A stretch of DNA of 64,000 nucleotides. Origin: Phocoena phocoena. Taxonomy: Eukaryota > Chordata > Mammalia > Artiodactyla > Phocoenidae. The stretch is taken from positions 40,441,124 through 40,505,123 of the forward strand of contig NC_089226.1 of the NCBI RefSeq assembly GCF_963924675.1. The letters run 5' to 3'. The first letter of the stretch is position 1. The number at the start of each line of letters is the position of its first letter. Shown here in pieces: positions 26,001-34,554 of this stretch. The notes beneath the pieces were generated by a model. The model had not been told where the DNA came from and did not search any database. It was given only the letters and a program-made list of their open reading frames with translations. Position numbers and translations under genes: made by a program.

Positions 26001-29000
26001 AGGACCAGTTGGCCAGCTCCCAGCTGTGTCAGCATCTGAGAAACTTGGGCATGTTATTTTTGTTTTTCAGTTTTGCCATTTCTTGGGACAAAATAACTGA
26101 AAGGCTCAAAATGGAGGTCCCTAAGGCTATTAAAAGGGCTGCTACTCCCCCAGGAGACTAGTCTGTCAGTAACCTTGACTAACATGGTTAACACAGGATG
26201 TACATGTAATACAAATAGTTGATGATCCAGATTTGTCATTAGCTCTAAATATGGTTTTCCAAATCTTATGGTAATCATAATCCCAGCTGCACATATGTGA
26301 GGTCAGGGAAATCAGAAAATATAGATAAATAGATGATAGATCAGTAGTCACCAAGTAGAGTGGAAAAACTGTGGGTTTTGAATCAGACAGAACTGCATGC
26401 AAATCCCACCTTTGCCATTTCCTAGCCAAATGGGCATGTTGCTGACTCCTATAAAAAACAGAAGGATTTTAAAACACATAATAAATAGATAATAAAGCAA
26501 CGGACACATAAAGCCTTAAGTAAATTACAGTTCTCTTTGCTATATGTGTATAAGCTTTTAGATGTGCTTAACTTTTCAAACCACCCAAGCAGCAACATTT
26601 CTATCAGATCGGCTCGCCTTCTTGCTGCTATAATTAGTCATTCACTTATTCATTCAACAAACGTTTATTGGCCAATCACTATGTGTCAGGCATTGTGCTG
26701 GGTACAGGGAACACTGAGATGAAGAAAGCACCTAATTCCTGCCCTCCAAGGGCTGACCTGGAACTTGACCTCTGTTTTCTACCTGAGAGAGAGAGAGAAA
26801 AAGCAAATGTGGCAAAATGTTAATAATTGGTGAATTTAGGAGAGGGTATATAGATGTTAATTGTACTTGGCTTTCAATCTTTCTGTGAGTTTAACATTTT
26901 TTAAAATAGGGTTGGGGAGAAAATATTTTTCTGTTACATGGCAGTTGTAATTTTTTTTTTTTTTTTTTTTTGGCTGTGACAGTTCTTAACTGCGGCATGT
27001 GGGATCTTCATTGCGGCATTCAGGATCTTTCGTTGATGCGCACAGACTTCTCTCTAGTTGTGCTGTGCAGGCTCAGCAGTTGCGGCACACGGGCTATCTA
27101 GTTGTGAAATGTGGGCTCCAGAGTGAGCGGGCTCAGTAGTTGTGGTGCACAGGCTTAGTTGCCCCATGGCATATGGGACCTTAGTTCCCCGACCAGGGAT
27201 TGAACCTGTGTCCCTTGCATTGCAAGGCAGATTCTTAACCATTGGACCACCAGGGAAGTTCCGGCAGCTATAACTCTTGAAAGCCATTATTACCTGCCAG
27301 TTTTTCAGCTTGGAACCTATCGGATTATCTCCAGCCACTTAGCCGAGCCTTAGGAGAGGGATGGTAATGGGATATCCTGGGGATGGGAGAGGACAATGAG
27401 AAAAGTCTGGAAAAGTAACAGGCATGGTTACCTGGAGCCACACAGCAGGGGCCCAGGGGCAACTGGGCACCCAAAGAGTGAGGGGCTAAACAGGAAGTAG
27501 AAGTGGAAACAGAGGCATGGGCTCCAGCTTGAATCCTGCCCTATTCACTATCCAGTCTCCAGCCAGCCCTGACTGTTCTTTGTGTGGGGAGGGTGGAGGT
27601 GGAGGGGATTTGTCACATTCTGTACCCTTAACTGCCAACCACTGACCTTTGACTTGAGCATAGAGGTTAAATATCTGACCTTTGGAGTCAGCAGCCCTTG
27701 TGTGAATCTCAGCCTTTGCAGGGTCAACTTGGACAAGCTACTTAATCCTGTTGACACTGAAGTTTCTTATATCCTTGATGGAATTCTAGTGGGTTGTGTG
27801 ACACTTTAATGACGTGGCGTGTGTAAAGCAGTTAGCGCAGGGCCTGTGCATGGTACCTACTTAATAAAATATTTCATGACATATATCTTAGCCAGTGGCT
27901 CTACTGGTCACCTACACACTCGTGCAGAAATCTCGGCTTGATGCCTCTTTGCCTCGCCCACTGCCACGGCTAGTTATCAGCACGTTCTGTCCTCTTTACT
28001 CCCAAATGCATCCTAAATCAGACCACCTTTCACTGTCTCCAAGGCTATGTCTCCATCTCCTATCTAGTCTCTGCGGCAGCCACCTGACTGTTCTTCCTGC
28101 CTCCACTCCGGCCCCCTCACCCCCAGATGCTCTCCACAGCGGACTTTCTCAAGCTTATTGGAGAATGTCACCTTCCCACCTAAGCCTTCCTATGGTTTCC
28201 CATCACCCTTGAGTAAAACCCACCCCTGACTCTCACGTCATGACCCAAGTCCTGCCTAGCTCTCCAGCCTTGTCTCCTGAACTCGCCCCATGGCTCCCTG
28301 CATCCCGCGTTTTGGCCTTCTTTCTGTCCCTCAGACATACCAGGTCACTCTCACCTCACTCTCTGTAGTTGTTCCCTCTGCCTGAAATGTGTGTCTTCGC
28401 GTGGCTACCTCCTCGACCTCCCTGTCGTTTGGGTCCCAGTTCATTTCCTCAGCAAGGTCCTCTCTGACCATCCTGTCTCATGTTGTGTACCACCTCCATC
28501 CCCACCCGCCACTAGTACCCTATTTTATTATCTTTAAAGCACTTGTTATCAAAAATGATCTCATGTGTTTATTTAACCCTTGTGTGTCTCCCTTATACAA
28601 TGGAAGCTCTAGGGAATAGTGAATAGTAATCTTGTGTTTTGTTCACTGTCCTAGCTTGGGCTGCCATAACAAAATACCACAAACTGGGGGCCTTAAGCAA
28701 CAGAAATTTATTTTCGCACAGTTTGGAGGCTGGAAAGTCCAAGATCAAGGTTCTGGCAGGGTTTGGTTTCCGAGGAGAACTCTCTTCCTGGCTTGTAGAC
28801 AGCTGCTTTCTCTCTGTGACCTCAAATGGTCCTTTCTCCATATGAGTCCATGGAGAGAGAATGAGAGAGAGAGAGAGAGACTTTTCTTATGAAGACACCA
28901 ATCCAGGGGACTTCCCTGGCTGTCCAGTGGTTAAGACTCCACGCTTCCAATGAAGGGGACTCAGGTTCGATCCCTGGTCAGGGAACTAAGATCCCACATG

Positions 29001-30097
29001 CCATTCGGCACGGCAAGAAAAAAAAAAAAAAGACATCCAACTGGAGCAGGGCCCTATCCTTATGACCTCATTTAACCCTAATTACTTCCTTAGAGACCCC
29101 ATCTCCAAATACAGCCACACTGGGGGGTTAGGGCTTCAACATAGAAATTGTGGGGGGGGGGGGGCGGATACAAACATTCAGTCCATGACATTCACCATTG
29201 TAGCATCAGCATTGGAACCTAGAAGAGAGCCTGGCATGTAATAGGCACTCAATAAATGCGTGCTAAATAAATGAATGCGTTATAGAAGTTCACTTCACTG
29301 TGAGTCCATATGAGTGGCGCCAAGTCTAGCACTCCATCCCGCAGGTCAGGGGGTGTCCCTGTACATTCCCCAGGCAGCCATCAATGCCACGGTGGAAGAG
29401 GACATCCTGCTCTCGGTTGCATACTCCTGCCACGGCATCCCCACTATCGAATGGAAGTATACGTCCAACTGGGGAGTGCAGAAGATCGTGGAGTGGAAGC
29501 CGGGGACTCAGGCCAACATCTCCCAAAGCCACAAGGACAGGGTCTGCACCTTCGACAACGGCTCCATCCAGCTCTTCAGTGTGGGTGTGAGGGATTCCGG
29601 CTACTACGTCATCACGGTGACCGAGCGCCTGGGGAGCAGTCAGTTTGGCACCATCGTCCTGCACGTGTCGGGTAAGACACCCCCAGGGGCCCCGGCGCCT
29701 CTCAGAACTGTGAGTGTGCGGAGGCCGACTTCATGATATTAAAAGAGACGTTATCTCCCCCTCCCCTCCCCCCGCCCCGTAGAGATCCTCTATGAAGACC
29801 TCCACTTTGTCGCTGTCTTCCTTGCTCTTCTCGCTGCCGTGGCTGCAGTGTTAATCAGCCTTATGTGGGTTTGTAATAAGTGTGCGTATAAATTCCAGAG
29901 GAAGAGGAGACACAAGCTCAAAGGTAATTCTCCGGGCCTTGTGATAATCCATTCATGGCTTGGATGGCCAAAAGTGGCCCTTGTCATCTTGTTCTCACCA
30001 AGAAACCACCCCCGGCCGATTGGCAACTCATGGATGTGTCTTTTGCTTTGCAGAAAGCACAACGGAGGAGATCGAGCTGCAAGATGTGGAGTGTTAG
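4776..30097 (+). CDS. VSTM5: VSTM5, V-set and transmembrane domain-containing protein 5 (4 exons)
   Basis: Joined coding segments are 4776-4866, 29345-29671, 29783-29923 and 30054-30097. They total 603 nt, or 200 residues plus TAG, the length I recall for human VSTM5. All three introns have GT/AG ends and the codon phases close exactly (Ser31, Glu140 and Glu187 are split). The protein is type I membrane: signal peptide about 1-30, one V-set Ig domain about 35-138, transmembrane segment about 148-170, and a basic cytosolic tail with Cys170 and Cys173 near the membrane. N-glycosylation sequons lie at Asn44, Asn88 and Asn102. The Ig domain has Cys59, Trp67 or Trp73, and the DSGYY motif at 114-118, but lacks the usual F-strand Cys (Ile120 is there); Cys98 may pair instead. 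VSTM5 is described as a neuronal adhesion-like protein affecting neuron shape and migration. No break was found, so it looks functional. Confidence 0.96.
5460..5800 (+). repeat. MIR-type SINE relics (probably two)
   Basis: There are two tandem MIR-like blocks. The first carries 'cattctcattttacagatta'. The second carries a 'tcctcggagcaaccctatga' and 'gtttcacaagtgaggaaact' core, ending in a 'ggatttaaacctgggcaatc' segment. Both are diverged. Confidence 0.6.
6719..7075 (+). repeat. 5' LTR of the MaLR provirus (MST/MLT1-like)
   Basis: About 357 bp. It contains the family landmarks 'cttataagaagaggaagaga', 'gccatgtgagga', and a 'gttgtttaaggcacccagtc' end. The subfamily is uncertain. Confidence 0.85.
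8264..8638 (+). repeat. 3' LTR of the MaLR provirus (MST/MLT1-like)
   Basis: About 375 bp, clearly homologous along its length to the copy at 6719-7075, with small substitutions and length changes. It ends 'gctgaataagaca'. Confidence 0.85.
8858..9040 (-). mobile_element. L1 3'-end fragment
   Basis: The + strand shows the reverse of an L1 3' end: 'aattgaagtatagttgattt', then 'caatgttgtgt', an (AT)n run near 8925-8951, and 'tgctatacagtaggacct'. The same signature recurs at 33401 and 34555. Confidence 0.75.
9706..9827 (-). mobile_element. CHR-type SINE, short
   Basis: The reverse-oriented tRNA head ends in 'ccaccagggaattccc', with reverse B box GGGATTGAACCC. A perfect 12-bp target duplication, CTTTTTACAGCA, flanks it (9694-9705 and 9828-9839). 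Confidence 0.9.
10608..10894 (+). mobile_element. CHR-type SINE, long form
   Basis: Head 'ggacttccctagtggtgcag', B box GGGTTCGAGCCC, CHR body and A tail. A perfect 9-bp target duplication, CTAGGTTCA, lies at 10599-10607 and 10895-10903. Confidence 0.9.
11525..11705 (+). mobile_element. MER5-like DNA transposon relic
   Basis: Begins 'agtggttctcagccaaggct' with 'gagaacctcctggagg', the usual 5' part of MER5-type elements. The right end is diffuse. Confidence 0.55.
13195..13370 (+). repeat. MIR-type SINE relic
   Basis: Contains 'gccaagcactgtaacag', 'ccccattttattgatgggg', 'aactgaggctcagagaggtt' and 'gagacttgccta' in MIR order. Confidence 0.7.
14455..14690 (+). repeat. MIR-type SINE relic
   Basis: MIR-like order of 'gggcaccaagtgttagaaac', 'cattggtacggtaacagaga', 'cacatcacacagctgttatt' and 'ctgcctgactccagg'. 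Confidence 0.6.
14940..15112 (+). mobile_element. MER5-like DNA transposon relic
   Basis: Contains 'ctggggcctcaccccagagc' in the middle and 'ccaggtgattctgatgc' followed by 'gttgagaaccattg', the standard MER5-type 3' end. Confidence 0.7.
15395..15540 (+). mobile_element. MER5-like DNA transposon relic
   Basis: Starts 'cagtggttttcagtcttggc' and 'tagaatcatgtggggaattt', then decays toward the right end. It is the second such relic within 500 bp. Confidence 0.65.
16935..17272 (+). mobile_element. Non-autonomous DNA transposon relic (family not assigned)
   Basis: It runs from 'aaccaatggtatccaataga' to 'ccatatgggaaagcccaggt'. I recognise it as a common dispersed mammalian repeat with 'gtggtcacattaaaaaagaa' and 'gagcacatctcaattcagac' inside, probably hAT-type, but cannot name the family with certainty. 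Confidence 0.6.
17275..17985 (-). mobile_element. L1 3'-end fragment
   Basis: Reversed L1 3' end. The + strand shows 'ctgtgctgtacaatatatcc', 'tgagcataataccctctaag', 'ttgatggacacttaggttga' and 'ataatgctgctatgaacatt'. It may belong to the same insertion as 18362-19655, with the intervening ORF2 part missing. Confidence 0.8.
18015..18358 (-). mobile_element. CHR-type SINE, long form, between L1 pieces
   Basis: Reverse orientation: a T-rich tail copy at the left, then 'ggctgcgttgggtcttcgtt', CHR body, reverse B box GGGCTCGAACC and a 'ccaccagggaagcccc' head. It separates an L1 3' end from an ORF2 segment. Confidence 0.85.
18362..19655 (-). pseudogene. L1 ORF2 fragment (endonuclease end to reverse transcriptase), broken
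   Basis: Read on the - strand, the part at 19529-19227 matches the C-terminal half of the L1 endonuclease: [11 protein letters not shown], then RIDHMLGHK, then a [10 protein letters not shown] end. The strand continues into the reverse-transcriptase linker and N-terminal region toward 18362, with several stops and frame changes. The conserved SDHNA-type catalytic motif near the endonuclease end reads SGYNA here, so the Asp/His pair is lost. This is a dead, 5'-truncated and rearranged copy. Confidence 0.85.
20024..20059 (+). repeat. (GT)n microsatellite, about 18 units
   Basis: An uninterrupted GT run inside VSTM5 intron 1, flanked by 'cagatatct' and 'gcacacatata'. It is likely polymorphic. 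Confidence 0.95.
20425..20650 (-). mobile_element. CHR-2-like SINE, whale short form
   Basis: T-rich tail, 'gcgggcctctcactgttgtg', CHR body, and a 'gccaccagggaagccc' head. A 7-bp target copy, ATGAGTG, lies on both sides (20418-20424 and 20651-20657). Confidence 0.9.
21240..21545 (-). mobile_element. Old L1 3' fragment
   Basis: The + strand shows 'aggataagttcctaaaagta', 'gcatttctgggtcaagaggt' and 'gttgcccttcaagcagattg', the layout of ancient (L1M-type) 3' ends. Highly diverged. Confidence 0.6.
22291..22577 (-). mobile_element. CHR-type SINE, long form
   Basis: Reverse orientation with a (TTTA)n tail copy, 'ggctgtgttgggtcttcgtt', CHR body, reverse B box GGGCTCGAACCC and a 'ccaccagggaagccc' head. 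Confidence 0.88.
22955..23260 (+). repeat. Probable L2-type LINE relic
   Basis: Short L2-like phrases ('tgcccttcctccctttcaaa' and 'cttcaagcctcagctgttat'), as found upstream of L2 3' ends. The assignment is tentative. Confidence 0.4.
24291..24588 (+). mobile_element. CHR-type SINE, long form
   Basis: Head 'gggacttcccaggtgacgca', B box GGGTTCGAGCCC, CHR body and (AAT)n tail. The target copy AAAATGAGTTGTC lies immediately before and after. Confidence 0.9.
25140..25690 (-). mobile_element. Old L1 fragment split by a SINE
   Basis: The left part (25140-25359) and right part (25563-25690) read as one diverged L1M-type 3' segment ('gcacatagttacacaaatgt' and 'catcttcccttgtctgcaca') once the SINE at 25360-25562 is removed. 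Confidence 0.5.
25360..25562 (-). mobile_element. CHR-2-like SINE, whale short form
   Basis: Reverse orientation: T-rich tail, 'tgcgggcctctcactgttgt', CHR body, reverse B box GGGGCACGAACCC and a 'ccaccagggaagct' head. It sits inside an older L1 fragment. Confidence 0.9.
26951..27262 (-). mobile_element. CHR-type SINE, long form
   Basis: A 22-base T run, body, reverse B box 'gggattgaacc' and an 'accaccagggaagttcc' head. Diverged target copies GGCAGTTGTAA and GGCAGCTATAA flank it, which fits an older insertion. Confidence 0.87.
28647..29190 (-). mobile_element. MLT1-like solo LTR, itself split by a SINE
   Basis: The reversed MaLR LTR has TG...CA ends ('tgtcctagcttgggctgcca' to 'cattcagtccatgaca') and a perfect 5-bp target duplication, TTCAC (28642-28646 and 29191-29195). 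It carries a (GA)n run near 28860-28880 and a 13-base G run at 29152-29164. A CHR SINE sits at 28907-29031. Confidence 0.85.
28907..29031 (+). mobile_element. CHR-type SINE, short, inside an LTR
   Basis: Head 'ggggacttccctggctgtcc', B box GGTTCGATCCC, 'cagggaactaagatcccaca' and an A tail. It interrupts the MLT1-like LTR between 'gaagacaccaatcc' and 'gacatccaactgg'. Confidence 0.85.
29345..29671 (+). CDS. VSTM5: VSTM5 coding exon 2 (Ig V-set domain)
   Basis: Encodes residues 31-139 and the first base of Glu140, that is, nearly the whole ectodomain. Key features are Cys59 in VAYSC, the IEWKY segment at 65-69, Cys98, and the DSGYY motif at 114-118. The acceptor is CCCGCAG and the donor GTAAGA. 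Confidence 0.96.
29783..29923 (+). CDS. VSTM5: VSTM5 coding exon 3 (transmembrane segment)
   Basis: Encodes residues 140-186. An acidic juxtamembrane stretch (EILYED) is followed by a hydrophobic helix (about 148-170), then CNKC and a basic run [11 protein letters not shown], consistent with the inside-positive rule. The acceptor is CCCCGTAG and the donor GTAATT. Confidence 0.95.
30054..30097 (+). CDS. VSTM5: VSTM5 coding exon 4 (C-terminus)
   Basis: Encodes the last 14 residues, an acidic end [11 protein letters not shown], followed by TAG at 30095. The acceptor TTTTGCTTTGCAG is strong. This end closely matches the tail I recall for human VSTM5. Confidence 0.94.
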
Positions 30098-31981
30098 CCA
30101 AGGCTGGGCCCAGTTACATTCCTACCTCAAGAGGAAAACGTTATCTCCCAATGAAAGGAGCAAACACGGCCAGTCCACCCCGAGTCTCTTGTGCCACACA
30201 CTGGTTCCTGATGGGACAGCTGGATGTTGGCAAGGTTGACTGCCTGAGCTGGACTCTGGATTGGACGAAGGCAGTTCCAGTGGCGTGGAGTTCAAAGAGG
30301 AGAGGGGTGGAGGCTCTGAGCCAGAGCTGTGCTTGGCTGCGGCTCCCGGGCCATGTGGACGCATCAGCGGTGGCCCCGTGCAGGCCCTGGCTGCTTCCTC
30401 ACTACGCTCTGCTCTGGCAGGGGGATGGCCATTGGAGGAGTCCCCGTACCAGAGGCCAGAGTACTTCCGGATCACGTGTGCAGCCAGCACCAGAACAAGC
30501 TCTCTGTGCTCCGGTCTTCTCTGCCTGTGGCCTCCTCCAGTCCGCTGCTGTGGGAGCTATTGTGAGAGCTGAGGCATTAGAGCACCTGCTCAGAGCAGGG
30601 GAAGGACCCCCCCCCCCCAACTCCGTGGCCTGGAGCTTTAGGGAGAAGAGCTTAATTTGTTCCACAGGGACCAGCACTGGGAACAAGGAATAGGGAGAAG
30701 ATTATCTTTCTCGTTCTCTCTTACTCCAATGTTAATTAGATTTTCCCCTTCTACGGCCCCAGCGTAGGCCAGCGTGAGGAACAGTTCATCTCCACCATGG
30801 GCAGAGTCTGGCTTCCAAATGGCCCCCTGACAAGCTGGGCGACACTACCTGTGTGAAGGCTGGGCCTGCACGGTGGGAGGGACAACTGGAAAGTCAGCGT
30901 GGGCTTCGAATCTGTCCCCCTCAGCCACTCCCACTTCCTGTCAAGTCAGAGCCTTGCTTGCTGCCAACTGGGCTGAGGGACACTTGACCCTCACCTACCT
31001 CACCCTCAGCGTATCAAGTGAGGCCCACAGTAGCACAGAGCACTCCGAGCAATGGAAGGAAAGCATGAGGAAACTTCCAGAGCCTCGAAAGCCATAAGCA
31101 CTATGCTGGATCCTGGAAAATGTAAACTACCCTGGGGTATTGGGGCTCCAAGTGAAAGTGGGGACTGGAGCACAGCCGGCCCTGGCCGTTATTCTCTGAA
31201 GTTTTTGGCCACCGCGTTTGCCTGAGTTTCTCCATCCCAGCTTCCTTTCGGCAAGCTCTAAAGCAGGCATGAATTTATCTGCCATTCTCTTTTCCCTCTC
31301 CAACATTCTTAGCTACAGATCAAAGGTACCATCCCGATTATTGGTGGAATTTGAGCTTACTAGCTGTGTCCCCAGCCCTCAGCTGCAAATTTACCCACAC
31401 AAACATGAAGGAGAGCTAGAACATTCTCTTCTCCCTCTCTTCAAGTCCCCAGTGTCCACATCTTTTCCAGAAGTTACCTGGAGACGTCAGTATGAGGCTT
31501 TTTTCCCTGAATACTGAATCCGGAGTTACAGGAAGGGATCTTTTGGGGCTATCGGTGATCTAGAGCAGAGCTCCAAAGGCACTACTTTGACTCAGAAGGT
31601 GAGAGAGCAGTTGATCTACACGACCGATTTGTAGCCTAAGTATGTGACACACAGAAGGGTCTCACCTCAGGCCACCTCCTGGACACGTGTAAACACACAC
31701 ACCTGCACCCATTTCCCTGGACAGCAATCAGAGGAACCAGACCTATGCCACGAAGGATGGGTTTCTTATACTGGTCTCCAGTGCCGCGAAGAAGCAGGAT
31801 AGGTGCCCGCGAGGGTCAAGGATAATCTGATCATTTCTTCGTCCTTTCTCACACAGCACACCGATCAGCAGGAAACCAGACTGGATCTGGGTAGCTGCTA
31901 GAGCCTCTGTCCTCTTGACACTACCTGCTTTCCAGAACTCTACCTCTCAGCTTATGAGAAGTCAGGGGTGGTAATCTTTGG

Positions 31982-31987
31982 AATAAA
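31982..31987 (+). promoter_or_regulatory. VSTM5: Possible proximal poly(A) signal of VSTM5
   Basis: AATAAA inside the 3' UTR, about 300 bp before the distal signal. No clear GT-rich element follows closely, so its use is uncertain. Confidence 0.4.
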
Positions 31988-32290
31988 AGGAGAAATGGAA
32001 AAGAACGCCCAGCGAGAGGCACAAACCCAGATGTAAATTAAATCTGTGCCCCGCCCCGCCCCAAATCTTCATGAAAGTTTATTCCCTCGGCTTTCCATGT
32101 CTTTATTTTGCACTTTTAAGCTCCCCCCATCTTGAATATTCCTGTGGAAAGTTCTTGATTCTTGAGCCTGGGGGGTTTGTCTATTTAAAAAAAAAGAAAA
32201 TGTTAAATCATAGAGGTTTAGCCACTGAACATGTTAAACTATAAGTTATGTTTCAAGCTGTGAGGAAAAAAAAAAAGTTTTAAAGACTGA

Positions 32291-32296
32291 AATAAA
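32291..32296 (+). promoter_or_regulatory. VSTM5: Likely main poly(A) signal of VSTM5
   Basis: AATAAA followed within 25 bases by the GT-rich stretch 'tggtcctttgtgtatg', a standard cleavage context. Cleavage is expected near 32305-32315. Confidence 0.7.
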
Positions 32297-33400
32297 ACCT
32301 GCAAACAAAGCTCTGGTCCTTTGTGTATGAGCGCATCCCTGCGGAGAACTCAGAAGTCCCTGGGACAGGTTTCCATCAGCTGTAGACAGAAGCAAAACCC
32401 TCAGCCACAGCCAGGGACCTGACAGGTTTTTTTCATGACCATGGAATTAATCACATCGATTCTAACCATAAACATTCTTCAGGAATTCAGAAAAGCCACA
32501 CTTCATTAGCGCCATTATTCTCCCCTGTATTGTAACCAGAAGACTAATTTGAAGTTTTTGCTTCCAGAATGTGACTTGTGATTCAATAGAGTCCTTCCTG
32601 CTTCTAGAAGGGGCTGAAACGAGGATGCGGCAGTTGTTATCACCTCGTTCAACGGTGCATAAGACGCCAGAACTTTCCTGCTTTGTCGACAGAATGTCCT
32701 TTCAGAGATTGTGATCTAAGAAACCCAAAAGGGACACACAATTCTTTCTCATTTCATGGTGTTCCAGGTATGCAAGGATTGCTGAAGCAGAGCACCCCTG
32801 TCCTCTGGAGCCCTCATGAGATGCTAAATACTCCACAGGACTTCACGCTTGCTCAGATTTGAAATGGTACCACACAAAGCTGAGGAGCTAAGGCAGTGAG
32901 AGATAAGAAGGTTATCAGGATATCTTCTCAGTGCAGGGATGTAGAGACAAGCCCTGAGAGAGGATAGGGTTTGGAAAGGCTAGATAACTGTAACGAGGGC
33001 AGAGAAGACGTGGCAGAATAGAATGTTAGGAGATAGAACCAAGAGGAACCAAATGTGATGGGGCGAAACCCCAGGGCCCAGATGCAAATACAGCCCCCTT
33101 TGACAACATGGGTGGGGAGACTGGGGGAAGGGAAACCCTCTCTCTGTCATCAGCCTTTATATATCCAGCATGTTTCTTCTGCCCAGTTTCCAGGGAAGCC
33201 TCAGACGCCTCTAGTTTACTGAAAGCAGAGCAAATCCCTGTGGTAGTTGATAGTGTGTCGATCCAGAGCTCAGCTTCTACTAAGGGACAGTGCGAGTCTC
33301 CAGCACATGCATCTCTCTGCACACCCATAACCCATCCCCACTGTCAACTTTTCCAAACCCTGAGAACATGGGTACTGAGTCCACTATTTCCACTGCCTTT

Positions 33401-33787
33401 TATTTTATTTTTTTATTAAAATTTTTTTATTGGTTTTTTATTGATTTACAATCTTGTGTTATTTTCAGGTGTACAGCAAAGTGAATGTTATATATCAGTT
33501 ATATATATATATATATATCTCCATTGTTTTTCAGATTCTTTTCCCATATAGGTTATTAGAGAATACTGAGTAGAGTTCCCTGTGCTCTACAGTAGATCCT
33601 TATTAGTTATCTATTTTATATATAGTAGTGTGTATATGTTAATCCCAATCTCCTAATTTATCCCTTCCCCCCATGTTTCCCCTTTGGTAACCATAAGTTT
33701 GATTTTGAGATCTGTGAGTCTGTTTCTCTTTTGTAAATAAGTTCATTTGTGTCATTTTTAAATTAGATTCCACATGTAAGTGATATC
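33401..33787 (-). mobile_element. L1 3'-end insertion with target duplication
   Basis: T-rich start (reverse tail), 'gtgtacagcaaagtgaatgt', an (AT)n run at about 33500-33518, and 'ctacagtagatccttattag'. It is flanked by a 12-bp direct repeat, TCCACTGCCTTT (33389-33400 and 33788-33799), so this is a short 5'-truncated insertion. Confidence 0.85.
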
Positions 33788-33799
33788 TCCACTGCCTTT

Positions 33800-33989
33800 A
33801 TTTATTTATTAAAATATTTATTTATTTATTTATTTGGCTACGCCAGGTCTTAGCTGCAGCACGCGGGATTTTTATTTGCAGCATGCAAGCTCTTAGTTGC
33901 GGCACGTGGGATCTAGTTGCTCCCTGACCAGGGATCCAACCGGGCCCCCTGCATTGGGCGTCTTAGCCACTGGACCACCAGGGAAGTCC
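33800..33989 (-). mobile_element. CHR-type SINE
   Basis: Reverse (TTTA)n tail, 'ggctacgccaggtcttagct', body and an 'accaccagggaagtcct' head. It directly abuts the L1 target copy on its left. Confidence 0.85.
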
Positions 33990-34089
33990 TTTCACTTCCT
34001 TTTCAACATTAGGTGGGTGTTTGGTTTAATTACAAAGGGGATGAATCGTTCTTTAAAATTAAAATGATATTGGAGTCCATATATAAAGT

Positions 34090-34520
34090 AAAAAGTAAAA
34101 GTTCTCTCTCCGTTTTTCTTATGCAATATTTAAATTTGGGTGTATCCTTCTAGACTTGCTCACGCATATATGGAAATATCTGTCTATATATACATGGACC
34201 ACAATATACATATTTAATCTATTTTCTTTTTAGGCAAATGGGATTCTATTATACACATTACCCTACAACTTGCTTGTTCTCCCTTAATGTTTCTTGGGCA
34301 TTATTTCATGTCTCTGCCTATTCCTAAATATTCTTATTGCCTCCACAATGCAATTCATAGCATGGATACATTGTAATTGTTCACTGAAAATTTTTATTTC
34401 AAATGGTATATACAAAAATAAATATCTTGGGCAATCTTCCTATCACATCAGACTTGTTCCTTCAGCCAAGATGGCTTCCACTTGTTAACTAAGGTGCTCA
34501 ACTCCATTGCCTATGAATCT
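34090..34520 (-). mobile_element. Old L1 3' fragment
   Basis: Diverged L1M-type layout: 'ccttctagacttgctcacgc', 'ggcaaatgggattctattat' and 'ccctacaacttgcttgttct'. Confidence 0.5.
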
Positions 34521-34554
34521 CTTCCTCTTTCAGGAAATTCAATGCTTTATATTA

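Larger units (their letters stand above)
27950..29290 (+). mobile_element. L2 LINE 3' end split by an LTR insertion
   Basis: The left part (27950-28646) reads like the L2 3' region ('cctctctgaccatcctgtct', 'attatctttaaagcacttgt') and the right part (29191-29290) is its last segment ('gcctggcatgtaataggcac', 'tcaataaatgcgtgctaaat'). The pieces join across the MLT1-like LTR at 28647-29190. Confidence 0.8.
4867..29344 (+). other. VSTM5: VSTM5 intron 1 (24.5 kb), repeat-rich, no other gene recognised
   Basis: The intron runs from donor GTAAGC to an acceptor CCATCCCGCAG. Recognised content is listed separately: one MaLR provirus, eight or more CHR SINEs, L1, L2, MIR and MER5-like relics, and a GT microsatellite. 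Stretches where I see nothing beyond possible old relics include about 5.8-6.7, 9.1-9.6, 9.9-10.6, 10.95-11.5, 11.7-13.2, 13.4-14.4, 15.55-16.9, 19.7-20.4, 20.7-21.2, 21.6-22.25, 23.3-24.28 and 25.7-26.6 kb. Confidence 0.8.
30098..32312 (+). other. VSTM5: VSTM5 3' UTR (about 2.2 kb)
   Basis: This is a repeat-free stretch between the stop codon and the AATAAA at 32291. The absence of SINE and LINE insertions here, against a very high density on both sides, fits an exonic region. It carries a 12-base C run at 30607-30618. The end is inferred from the poly(A) signal and is not proven. Confidence 0.75.

Noticed and set aside
29326..29664. A 112-codon antisense frame over VSTM5 exon 2
   Set aside because: It is a shadow of the strongly supported sense exon.
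29839..30693. A 284-codon frame over VSTM5 exons 3-4
   Set aside because: As a separate gene it fails: it starts inside the transmembrane segment and only exists if intron 3 is retained. Kept only as an isoform possibility.
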